A stretch of DNA of 15,700 nt, taken from the NCBI GenBank assembly GCA_012728445.1, contig JAAYFA010000213.1:1-15700 (forward strand). The letters are read 5' to 3'. Every line of letters begins with the position of its first letter. Positions within the stretch are counted from its first letter, which is position 1. The translations under genes were made by a program, and so were the position numbers. This DNA is from Clostridiales bacterium (GTDB lineage Bacteria; Bacillota; Clostridia; Oscillospirales; Acutalibacteraceae). Of the stretch, positions 1 to 8,594 are shown in pieces. Under the pieces are notes generated by a model that made no database searches, was not told where the DNA came from, and saw only the letters and a program-made list of their open reading frames with translations.

Positions 1-2975
1 AACCACGTTTCAGCCTTTTTCGCCCCTCGGTTTTTGGGTAGATAAATCAAGTGATGGTTTGCTCGAACCCTGTCCGGAAAACTTTTGTCAGCATAGCGGA
101 CATCTCGGGCTCTTCGAAATTGCCCATCAAAGCAATACACTTTACCGTTTCTAAAAAACTTTATACGTTCGATACAAGTTGTGTCGGGGTCTGTTAACCC
201 AGATGCTTTCATTATTTGCAAATAGATTTTTCTCGACAATTCTCCGTTTGGGTCGACATTGTTCTCGGATAGTTCATTTAGTATCACATACAAAAACGAA
301 GGGTCTATTTTTGTAAAGTCACTGATAAAGCCGAGGTTATTAATAATTGCGTTAAGTTCGTACTCTTCGAGCAAAAGCCCATCAAATATAAAATCAGAAC
401 TTTTACCGATTAAACGAGGTTCAAACTGCATCCCTATTTTTTCGTCAAGAATTATTTGATTCGGCGAATATCTCTTTTCTCCAATTTGAATCCATGCTGT
501 ATGCGAAAATGTATGTGCAATATAATTTCGCACTTGTTCACGTTGCACCCAACGACCGTTGATTTGCCCTTTGCGTTTAGCCGACAAGGGGTACGCTATA
601 CCTTTTTCACATTTTGCCATCAAAGAATTTTTGAGAAAGTTATCTTTTGCTATCCACGTGAGCAAGTCGTGCGTTTTAGCCTTACTTAGAATATCGGGAA
701 GATTTTTATAGGAATCGAAAGTTATTGATACTAATTCACTTTCGTTTCGCATTGCAGATTCATCAGCAATGACCGTGCCGCCATCCAATTGTAATGGATA
801 TGCGATGTTAGAAATCAATGCTTCACGGTAACTTTTGGGAATCTGCCAATTCCTAAGCAATGACCGTTCGGGTATGGGCGTGATACAAACACCAAATTTA
901 GAAACAAAGTTAATAAAATCCTCTTTAACTTCACTCGCAAATGGAAAATGATATAATTCGTCCTGCCCATCTTGCATCGCAAGAATATCCGCCAACTCGT
1001 TTCCATAGTATTCACCAAAATATAGCGTTTCGGGGCGTGTAACGACTTTGTTTTTCGACGGGAAATTATAGCTAATTTCTGCCGGTGGCGTCCAATCTGG
1101 ATTGCCGCCGTAGTTTTCATACAGCCACGACACAAAGTCTTGGGCGTAACTCCAGTTTTCGGCTACTGAACTATTAACTTGAGCAATTGTCGTGCTTCGG
1201 TCTAAGTATCGGAAAAATGTGTTGATGCCAATTGTCGCATAAACAGGGATGTTTCTTTCGTCACGTTGCTCCGTTTGCCCTGCTTTTTGTGCGAGATACC
1301 CTTCTTCATTATTATAGAATGCTACAGCAGCTTCTTGGAAGTCTGCCCTCAAAAAACTAAATCTTACCCATGCAGGTACGGCAGGTACTCCACCTACTTT
1401 AAAATACACTCTGTCTTTTCCGTCTGCCCACTTTCCACTATCAAGCGCGATTAAATTCGGAAGAAAATCTAATGCGCTTGCATCAGCACCATATGCTTTT
1501 CGCCACCACTCAAAAACTGTAAAACACTCGCTTGGCGACCACTCATCAGACACTTGGTTAATAGCGCTTTTTATTTCATTCAAAGAAATTTTTACATTGA
1601 TATTATCTCGCTGTGCAATTTTATGTATAAATGGTACTATATCCGCACTGTCAGAAGTTTTTAATAACTTTTTGAAGCCATCACCAATAAAAAGTGCAGG
1701 AAAAACTCCGTTTGCTATCCACGGTGATTCCGATATCGAAATGAAGTCGCCATTTACAGTTGGCAGAATCTTTTTTCGCCCTATATTCGCATTGTAATAT
1801 TCTGAAAACTTGAAGCCCGCAATGTCAGCGGGAAAGGAACCTTTGGGTACGATGCTCCTTAGTGCATTTTCGGGATTGCCACCATTATTTGCTATTTTTT
1901 CAGTTGATGAATCAATCAAGGAAACCAATTCTTGTAAAATCAATTTATTTAATGGGTGGTCAATTATATCATTCCTATCTGACCGCAACTCGAAATCTGC
2001 GTGACATAGCCAGCCAATAGGAAACTCAACTTTAGTTTTGAAATAACTGTAAAGATAGTTGTTGCCCAAATTCGTGGAACTTTCGCAAAAGGCTATTGAA
2101 ATTCCGTAGCTATATTGCTTTTCTTCATTGTCCGTATCGTCAAAAATAACGGTTTTTCTTTCCTGTTTGAAAACACGCCAAAGATAATCCGTACTAACGC
2201 CATCAACTGATGCAGAAATTAATACATCACCATCTATCTCCAATTTTTGATAGCTACGTTCGGAGGCGGCAGTCTGTATAATCAATTCTTCGATTTTGGG
2301 TAGAAACACCATCGACCGCTCGTCAATCTGCATCAATTGTGCTTCTACATCGCCAATGACCGATTTTTTCAGTTTTAGCACAATCTGAGTGGTATAGCTT
2401 AACTCGATAGGCTCGATAGGCGTGGGAGCGGAGAAAATCGCAACCTTTTGATTGCGTCCAAGGCTGTCTTTAAATGCTGACGCCTCTTCTAAACCAAAGG
2501 CAACGGACAAATCAGCCGAGTAAATCATGATTCGCTCACACCAATTAAGCAAGGAGCGAAATCCAAGTCCCTTTGTACCGATTTGAAAAACGGTGTCATC
2601 AGGCTGAGTGTTATCATCGGGCATTGCATCAATACAGTTTTGAAGTAATTCTAATATTTCTCTGCCGTGATACTCGCCAACAGTGGTTCGCTCGGCGGTG
2701 TAGTCACTTTGGATTCGTTCGGGTTCTCTAAGATAATTTTCACGACGTTTTTCGAGAAGTTCTTCGACTTGTTTATTTATTACCGTAGATTTAAATGATT
2801 GCTTGAATTCTCGCTTTGATTTTGATGTGTAGTGCGGGAGCATTAATGACTCAATGCCCTCGATTGAAAATGGCTCACCATTATTGCACACGACTAATAC
2901 GTCATCTTCAAGTTTAAAGATGACGGTATTAGTTTTGTATTTTATTGACGTGTCGTTTTCTGCATAATGGCTCAT
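1..2975 (-). CDS. Sacsin/GHKL-type (Hsp90-like) ATPase, 3' end outside the window
   Basis: Translating the minus strand from the ATG at 2975-2973 gives an open frame with no stop to the window edge (at least 991 residues). A GGAG lies 9 bases before the ATG. Bergerat-fold ATP-binding signatures are visible. Residues 25-41 read LVVCNNGEPFS-type (G1-like box), residues 106-117 read EILELLQNCIDA (N box with E109, N113, D116), and residues 132-141 read IGTKGLGFRS (G2 box). Further on, LPKIEEL (225-231) and ADFELRSDRND (326-336) resemble the post-ATPase region of sacsin-like proteins. The rest is unassigned and shows no obvious membrane segment or nuclease motif. The G1-like segment precedes the N box, which is not the usual order. 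As last gene of the operon after hsdR and a metallopeptidase, it is probably a defence ATPase; substrate and output are unknown. The ATPase family is a confident call, the function is not. Confidence 0.82.
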   Translation of the reverse strand, partial: MSHYAENDTSIKYKTNTVIFKLEDDVLVVCNNGEPFSIEGIESLMLPHYTSKSKREFKQSFKSTVINKQVEELLEKRRENYLREPERIQSDYTAERTTVGEYHGREILELLQNCIDAMPDDNTQPDDTVFQIGTKGLGFRSLLNWCERIMIYSADLSVAFGLEEASAFKDSLGRNQKVAIFSAPTPIEPIELSYTTQIVLKLKKSVIGDVEAQLMQIDERSMVFLPKIEELIIQTAASERSYQKLEIDGDVLISASVDGVSTDYLWRVFKQERKTVIFDDTDNEEKQYSYGISIAFCESSTNLGNNYLYSYFKTKVEFPIGWLCHADFELRSDRNDIIDHPLNKLILQELVSLIDSSTEKIANNGGNPENALRSIVPKGSFPADIAGFKFSEYYNANIGRKKILPTVNGDFISISESPWIANGVFPALFIGDGFKKLLKTSDSADIVPFIHKIAQRDNINVKISLNEIKSAINQVSDEWSPSECFTVFEWWRKAYGADASALDFLPNLIALDSGKWADGKDRVYFKVGGVPAVPAWVRFSFLRADFQEAAVAFYNNEEGYLAQKAGQTEQRDERNIPVYATIGINTFFRYLDRSTTIAQVNSSVAENWSYAQDFVSWLYENYGGNPDWTPPAEISYNFPSKNKVVTRPETLYFGEYYGNELADILAMQDGQDELYHFPFASEVKEDFINFVSKFGVCITPIPERSLLRNWQIPKSYREALISNIAYPLQLDGGTVIADESAMRNESELVSITFDSYKNLPDILSKAKTHDLLTWIAKDNFLKNSLMAKCEKGIAYPLSAKRKGQINGRWVQREQVRNYIAHTFSHTAWIQIGEKRYSPNQIILDEKIGMQFEPRLIGKSSDFIFDGLLLEEYELNAIINNLGFISDFTKIDPSFLYVILNELSENNVDPNGELSRKIYLQIMKASGLTDPDTTCIERIKFFRNGKVYCFDGQFRRARDVRYADKSFPDRVRANHHLIYLPKNRGAKKAETW

Positions 2976-2981
2976 ATTTCT

Positions 2982-3680
2982 CTACTCCATATAATCGAGC
3001 GTCTGCTCGTTCAATGTTGCTTTGACTTCTCTCCACATGGGCATATACTTGTCCATCAGTGCAACAAATCTATCGCTATGGTTCTTCTCTTCAAGATGAC
3101 AAAGCTCGTGGAGAATAACATACTCAAGGCACTCAGGCGTTTTCTTTGCAAGTTGAAGATTGAACCACAGCTTACCCGTCTTTGAGTTACACGTTCCCCA
3201 ACGGGTAGTCATGTACTTCGTTTGCCACGACGACGCCTTTAATCCCGTGATTTTTTCCCATTTTGGAAGCAGTTTTGCTATATCAGCTTTTAACTGCTCT
3301 CGATACCATTCTCGCACATAGGCTTCACGCTGCTCTGCTGTGCTTTCCTTGCGGACGGTCAGCACGGCTCTGTCACGTGTTAATATGAGAGAATTTTTAT
3401 TGCCGTACTCGATTTGGAGATAGTGGCGTTTCCCCCATACATAGAAAGTTTCGCCGGAAACGTACTCACGCTCGGACTGGCGTTGTTGGTTATCAAATTT
3501 ACTAATCTGATTCCGTATCCAGTTGAACTTTGTACGCACAAACCTTTCTATGGCCTCATCACTCATAGAGAGCGGTGCGGACACCGACACTTTTCCATCA
3601 GGCGGTTTTACATACAGGTGCATATTTTTGATATTTTTTTTATTTACCTCAATTGGTATATCTGAAATTATGAGCGACAT
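2982..3680 (-). CDS. YgjP-type (DUF45/M48-like) zinc metallopeptidase
   Basis: This 232-residue protein has the DUF45/YgjP layout. An RWGTC motif lies at 160-164, followed by a strand ending in WFN. The zinc site is HELCH at 191-195, with a further candidate ligand at H201 in EEKNHSDRF, followed by the typical F-x-x-L-M-x-x-Y-x-P tail. The family is predicted to be a cytoplasmic SprT/WLM-like metallopeptidase, and its members often sit beside hsdR in type I R-M loci; its role there is not established. The ATG at 3680 shares one base with the hsdR stop (TAATG), with GGAG 7 bases upstream, so translation is probably coupled. Its TAG stop is followed after two codons, in the same frame, by the ATG of the ATPase gene. 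No truncation or missing catalytic residue is seen. Confidence 0.9.
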   Translation of the reverse strand: MSLIISDIPIEVNKKNIKNMHLYVKPPDGKVSVSAPLSMSDEAIERFVRTKFNWIRNQISKFDNQQRQSEREYVSGETFYVWGKRHYLQIEYGNKNSLILTRDRAVLTVRKESTAEQREAYVREWYREQLKADIAKLLPKWEKITGLKASSWQTKYMTTRWGTCNSKTGKLWFNLQLAKKTPECLEYVILHELCHLEEKNHSDRFVALMDKYMPMWREVKATLNEQTLDYME

Positions 3681-6600
3681 TAATATTCTCCTTGCTCGAC
3701 CACAATATTGTAAATGCGTTCGACTTCGTCTTTGTTTTTAAGGATAGCGAGCATGGCCTTCTTGATGCGTCGTTCCTTAAACTCGTTATGTCGGAATTGA
3801 TTTTCTTTGCTATTAAGGACTGCCTGATGCAGCGCAAGCGCGAGCACCTCATCTTCGCCGCAGTTGTCGTAAAATGCTCGTAACGCACTGCTGTGTCGGA
3901 TGTTTTCGGGGTATCGGGTGTTGTTTTCAGGGCTTTCTGATTTTTTGACGAGGTCTATATATTGCTCAAGCAGCTTCTCATAAGCAATCGCACCCTCACG
4001 CCGTTTCTTTATGAGTTCGTCAAGTATAGCCGACATATTTTCATAATAAATTGGGTTGATGAGGATTTTTTCAACAACTTTTTTGCGGATGTTATTCTCG
4101 ATTGCTTCGGCGGCAGATTCTTTGTTCTTTCCTTCAAGGTTCTCGCCTTGGGTTTCTACGAAATCAAGCAGAGTGAAGTCGTCAAATTCGCCAATTTTAC
4201 GGCTGTCTTCCGAACGGATATAAGTGTCGATAAGGCGGCGCATATCTTGCTCATAGGATTTTAGGTCGATGAAGTCGCCGCTTGCGTTGCCGATGGTTTC
4301 TTTCAATGCCATATAAAACCCGACTTTTGGCTCTACCCAAGAGCAAAGGTCGGCAATATGAGCTGTTGTTACATCGCCTTTAACCTCTGCAAAACAGCGT
4401 ATCAGCTTGTTTGTAAGCCGATATAGCTTTTCACGGCTACGAGCATAAGACTCGTCATCAAGACCGCCCACGCCGCTTTCGCCGCAGAAGTAGTGCAGAT
4501 AATGGATTTCTTCACGCGGAGCGGGAACGCCGCCGCACAAATCATCAAGCTCCTCAAGTGTCTGCAACAACTGCTTTTCAGCTTCGTCAACACGATCGTG
4601 AATCATGCCCTCTATGTCTTCGGCATCGTAACCCTCGAATGCACCAGATGTGTATTTCTCTAAGGCACCCTTCAAATCGCCGAATAACTGCTTGTAGTCC
4701 ACGATATACCCGAACTGCTTACTATCACCGTCTAAGCGGTTGACACGGCATATCGCCTGGAACAGTCCGTGGTCTTGCATGGATTTGTCGATATAAAGGA
4801 ATGAGCAGGGCGGCGCATCGAAGCCGGTTAACAGTTTGTCGACCACGATTAACAGTTTCATTTGTGCGGGTTCTTCTATGAATTTACGCTTTGCTTCTTT
4901 TTCAAAGTCCTCCGCGCTCTGTGTGCCGAGCATTTCCGTGTATACTTCATACTTTTTGAACTCCTCCGCATCTTCCGCTTCGGTGCGAAGGTTGCCGGGG
5001 AGTGGCACGAATGAGGTTATGATTGCACATTGCTTGAAACCCCTCGACTGGAAAATCTCATAATAGCGGCAGGCAGAAAAAATTGAATCCGCTACAAGCA
5101 TTGCGTTTCCACTGCCATCCATAAGCCGGGGCTTAAGGTCAAAGTCCTCGATGATGTCTTTGGCAATAACCTCCAAGCGGTCGCGGGAACTATACAGCAT
5201 CTGCATTTGTCCCCATTTAGCCTTGAGTTTCGCCCTTGCCGCTTCGTTCAGACCGATAGTTTTAATCTTGAAATAGTCGTCGATTTTAGCTTGCTGTGTG
5301 ATAATTTGATCAACATCACGGGCTTCGTAACGCAAGTCAAGGACAACACCGTCAACGACAGCCTCGTCATATTTATAAGTGTGGATATAACCCGGTGCAA
5401 AGACCTCAATACTGGTTTTTTTGTCCTTGACAAGAAGTGGTGTCCCCGTGAAACCGATATGGATAGCTTTCGGCAATACAGTTTCCATTGCCGTACGAAG
5501 CAACCCGCTTTGTGTTCGATGGCACTCATCCACAAAAATGACGAAATCACCCTTTGCCTTAAAGTTTTTAGGCAGGGCGGCTTTTAACTCCTCAATATAT
5601 TTCTCAATGGATTTCTTGATGCCTTTTTCGCTGTTGTCAATTCCTTTGCGATTGCCAAACTTGTGAATCAGCGAACATATCAAGCGGTCTTGCGTAGTGT
5701 TAAGCCTGCTGATTAAATCTGCACCGCTTTTAGTTCTCACCACATTTTCGTCTACACCTTTGTAGACTTTTTCCATTTGGTCGTCCAGCTCGTCACGGTC
5801 GGTGATTATCAAAACACGGGCATTGGGGTTGTTTGCCAGTATCCATTTGGACAGCCACACCATCGTCAGCGTTTTGCCGCTGCCTTGGGTGTGCCAGATG
5901 ATACCGCCCTGTCCCTTGTTTAGTTTCAACTGTGCCTTTTTGATGCCAAAAAACTGATTGTGGCGGCAAACCTTCTTTATACCCTTGTCGAACACGATAA
6001 AATTGTGGAGAAGGTCGAGCAGACGCCGTTTGTGGAACATGCTGAATAATTGCCAGTCCAGCTTATCCGGCAGCGAGGCGCACTTATCCAAAATATCAAG
6101 CGACACATCGTCCATCGGCTGTGCTTCCGTATTGTCGGTATCGTTTCGCCATTCAAGATAATACTTCTCATGCGTTTCAATCGTACCATAGCGCAAGCCC
6201 TCGGCAGAACTACCCGCCATTTCAAATTGAATGGTAGTGAAAAACGGCTTGTTGAAGTGTTCACTCTCATTGGAGCGGTTTTGCCGTATGCCCTGTGATA
6301 CCGAAACGGTGGACTTTTTCAGCTCGATGACAGCAAGAGCAATACCGTTTATGTATACGACAAGGTCGGGGCGACGTTCGCTTTTTTCTCTAAGCGTGAC
6401 CTCCTCGGCAACGGCAAACTCATTATTACGGGAATGCTCCCAGTCGATGAAATAAACGGTCGTTTCCGAATCTTCCGGGTTCTCTTTGACTTTCGCACCG
6501 TACTTGAGTAGCGAATAAACTTCTTGATTTGCCTTGTAAAGTCCCTGTTGGAGGTTGGCGGCAGTCTTTTGCAATTCGGCGATGGCTCGGTCAACAATCC

Positions 6601-6763
6601 CTGCACTGTAGCTCTTCAGCAGAAAAGCACGGAGTTTATCAACCATGATATTACTGTTTACCTGCTTACGCAGATTGCCGTAATATTCATAGTCAAGTTC
6701 CCTTTGAAACAGCCTTAAGACATGGTCTTGGGTTTTGCGTTCCGCATCGTTAATCTTAGCCAT
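3680..6763 (-). CDS. hsdR: Type I restriction endonuclease subunit R (HsdR)
   Basis: The motor and nuclease subunit of a type I R-M complex, which translocates DNA using ATP and cuts unmethylated DNA. Numbering is from the ATG at 6763 (1027 residues). The N-terminal PD-(D/E)xK nuclease is seen as RPDLVVYINGIALAVIELKK, with D133, E147 and K149. The SF2 motor has Walker A TQGSGKT at about 292-298, DECH at 412-415, TGTP at 439-442, and the late motifs LLTGFDAPP and QAICRVNRL. A helical C-terminal region follows. The frame is open back to 6826, but the start at 6763 is preferred: GGGAGG lies about 7 bases before it, and its first bases overlap the hsdS stop by 8. All key catalytic residues are present, so the enzyme looks intact. 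Confidence 0.95.
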   Translation of the reverse strand: MAKINDAERKTQDHVLRLFQRELDYEYYGNLRKQVNSNIMVDKLRAFLLKSYSAGIVDRAIAELQKTAANLQQGLYKANQEVYSLLKYGAKVKENPEDSETTVYFIDWEHSRNNEFAVAEEVTLREKSERRPDLVVYINGIALAVIELKKSTVSVSQGIRQNRSNESEHFNKPFFTTIQFEMAGSSAEGLRYGTIETHEKYYLEWRNDTDNTEAQPMDDVSLDILDKCASLPDKLDWQLFSMFHKRRLLDLLHNFIVFDKGIKKVCRHNQFFGIKKAQLKLNKGQGGIIWHTQGSGKTLTMVWLSKWILANNPNARVLIITDRDELDDQMEKVYKGVDENVVRTKSGADLISRLNTTQDRLICSLIHKFGNRKGIDNSEKGIKKSIEKYIEELKAALPKNFKAKGDFVIFVDECHRTQSGLLRTAMETVLPKAIHIGFTGTPLLVKDKKTSIEVFAPGYIHTYKYDEAVVDGVVLDLRYEARDVDQIITQQAKIDDYFKIKTIGLNEAARAKLKAKWGQMQMLYSSRDRLEVIAKDIIEDFDLKPRLMDGSGNAMLVADSIFSACRYYEIFQSRGFKQCAIITSFVPLPGNLRTEAEDAEEFKKYEVYTEMLGTQSAEDFEKEAKRKFIEEPAQMKLLIVVDKLLTGFDAPPCSFLYIDKSMQDHGLFQAICRVNRLDGDSKQFGYIVDYKQLFGDLKGALEKYTSGAFEGYDAEDIEGMIHDRVDEAEKQLLQTLEELDDLCGGVPAPREEIHYLHYFCGESGVGGLDDESYARSREKLYRLTNKLIRCFAEVKGDVTTAHIADLCSWVEPKVGFYMALKETIGNASGDFIDLKSYEQDMRRLIDTYIRSEDSRKIGEFDDFTLLDFVETQGENLEGKNKESAAEAIENNIRKKVVEKILINPIYYENMSAILDELIKKRREGAIAYEKLLEQYIDLVKKSESPENNTRYPENIRHSSALRAFYDNCGEDEVLALALHQAVLNSKENQFRHNEFKERRIKKAMLAILKNKDEVERIYNIVVEQGEY

Positions 6764-8594
6764 TAGTTTTCCCTCCCTGCAACAGCGTTTGTAGTTCCTG
6801 CATAGCACGAGCGATATTTTTATCACTGAAAATCTGCTTTTTCAATTTCGCTTTCCATTCCGCGTTGGTAGCTATCAAGTGTTTTATGGACTGGACGGTT
6901 ACAGGCGTTCCCGCTTCTGTCAAATCGCAGATTGCCATATCCACTGTAGCGAGGAGCTCCAAATCATCTACCTTCTTGAACCTAAGATTATCAGCCACCC
7001 ATTGAATATCGGCTTGTCTGTCCCAACTTTCGATATAGCCGAGGGCTTGGTTGATTTTGTCGCCACAAGCAAAGGTTGTACCTTTCTTGGCGGTTGTAGT
7101 GGTGATATATTTTGAGCTTTTTGCTATCGGTTCGCCGCCTTTATATCGCACCTCGTCAGCATAAGGACCCGCTGCCTTTTTCTTGAACGCCACAGTGCTT
7201 TCGTCTTGGTAACGGCGCAAGAGATAAAGGCATTTTTGCACCTTTTTTCTGCCGAGCGGAAATCTGTCGGAATAAAGCACATTCACAATGCCCGCAATCA
7301 TAACTGCATCGTCAAACTGCTGATTATGACCTTTCGGTGCAGTTTGGGTTATCGGTGCGATTTCCTCCGCAACTTCAATGGTCGCATCTTGCTCGATAAG
7401 CCGAATCCTGCCCGTCAGCAGTTCGCTCATCATGCCTTGCTTGATGCCACGCAGCTTATTCAACTTCGCCGTTAGCTTTTCTATATCCGCGTCCATATCG
7501 GATAGGATTCCGGCGATTGCAGTTTGTTCGGCGATGTTTTTAGGAAATGAAAGTACTATCACTTTCAAATGTCCCATTTTTATACTTGATAACGTGCTGC
7601 CTGTTGTATTCCCTAATAGTGACTGCTGCGTTCCCTCGCTTTTCAAAAGATAATACAGAAAAAGCGGAGAAATGATTGTCTTGTTAGGTCTTAACGCAAA
7701 CACAGATTCGTTAATGTTCCAGTTTCTTGGTGTTTCTTTAATCAAATAAGCATCTCCCACACGCCCTATGCTCGAAAAGAGAATGTCGTCTTTTCGCAAA
7801 TCCGAACGTGCGTTAATCATTTCTAATGCAATATTATCGATTTTGTCGCATTCATCATCAAGATAAAGAATTCCATCAAAAAAATTCTTTATTGTTACAT
7901 AATAATTTGAACCACCAGAATTCAAAGTGAAGTTTTGGCGCGGATTCAACCCTGTAGCAAAACGCTCTACAATCTCCTCAATTGTACATTCTTTTCGTTC
8001 ACCACTAAATCCCGGCAACCGCCGCTTGCCCGTGAGCAGTTCCTGCATTGCACCTTGCTTAATGGCACGTTTCTTTGCGATGAGCCGCTCCAACGCTGTA
8101 ATGAGTGCATCGGTGTCGGAGAGGGCGGCGGCGATGTGTCGTTGTTCGTGTTCATCTGCGGGGATTGGAATAACAATTTCCTCGAAATCCCGCTTTGTTA
8201 TTTGATTAATTGTTGCACTGCTTCGATTTTTTATTTGGTTCTGTACAATATCGCTTGCAAAAACGTGTGCTAAATATCCATTTTTGTCACCACGCAGAAC
8301 AGACATAAACGCCCCAAACGTAGCATTATATGCCTTGTCTATTACGCAACTTTTTCCGATTAAAGCACTGCTTCCGTTTCTTACACAAATCAAAATATCG
8401 TTCGGTTTGACGTATCTGCTTTCATCAACAGTACAATCAACAAAAACACAATCGTCAAAAGCAAGTCTACCGTTTTGGACATTCGAAGAACGCAAAACAA
8501 GCAAACCGTGAGATTTAACATTCTGCGGACTATATGTTAAACCTTGCAATAAATCTACGCATTCAAGTAATGGTTTATTTTCCCACGTCACCAT
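6756..8594 (-). CDS. hsdS: Type I R-M specificity subunit (HsdS) with extra C-terminal domain
   Basis: This subunit recognises the bipartite DNA target for both methylation and cleavage. The two-fold pattern is clear: a target recognition domain at about 1-150, a spacer helix ending IKQGAMQELLTGKRRL (178-193), a second recognition domain at about 200-352, and a second spacer helix ending IKQGMMSELLTGRIRL (384-399). Typical HsdS ends near residue 400. Here about 190 more residues follow (about 420-612, DNA about 6756-7337), including LGRKKVQKCLYLLRRYQ and KKAAGPYADEVRYKGGEPIA. These resemble the SocA/Panacea (DUF4065)-like fold, but this is pattern recognition only. The ATG at 8594 overlaps the hsdM stop by 7 bases. 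The gene is intact and its target sequence cannot be read from the protein. Confidence 0.93.
   Translation of the reverse strand: MVTWENKPLLECVDLLQGLTYSPQNVKSHGLLVLRSSNVQNGRLAFDDCVFVDCTVDESRYVKPNDILICVRNGSSALIGKSCVIDKAYNATFGAFMSVLRGDKNGYLAHVFASDIVQNQIKNRSSATINQITKRDFEEIVIPIPADEHEQRHIAAALSDTDALITALERLIAKKRAIKQGAMQELLTGKRRLPGFSGERKECTIEEIVERFATGLNPRQNFTLNSGGSNYYVTIKNFFDGILYLDDECDKIDNIALEMINARSDLRKDDILFSSIGRVGDAYLIKETPRNWNINESVFALRPNKTIISPLFLYYLLKSEGTQQSLLGNTTGSTLSSIKMGHLKVIVLSFPKNIAEQTAIAGILSDMDADIEKLTAKLNKLRGIKQGMMSELLTGRIRLIEQDATIEVAEEIAPITQTAPKGHNQQFDDAVMIAGIVNVLYSDRFPLGRKKVQKCLYLLRRYQDESTVAFKKKAAGPYADEVRYKGGEPIAKSSKYITTTTAKKGTTFACGDKINQALGYIESWDRQADIQWVADNLRFKKVDDLELLATVDMAICDLTEAGTPVTVQSIKHLIATNAEWKAKLKKQIFSDKNIARAMQELQTLLQGGKTNG

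Noticed and set aside
3..2975. Several plus-strand frames of 60-80 codons opposite the left-end ATPase.
   Set aside because: They are antisense to a continuous minus-strand frame of over 990 codons with clear ATPase motifs, and none shows a recognisable domain.
6764..6826. Longer hsdR start at 6826.
   Set aside because: It would overlap hsdS by 71 bases and add 21 residues unlike HsdR; the ATG at 6763 has a strong ribosome site and a standard short overlap.
7380..8100. Repeated segments within hsdS as possible mobile or recombination repeats.
   Set aside because: They encode the two conserved spacer helices that every two-domain HsdS carries; no inverted second hsdS or recombinase is present for shuffling.
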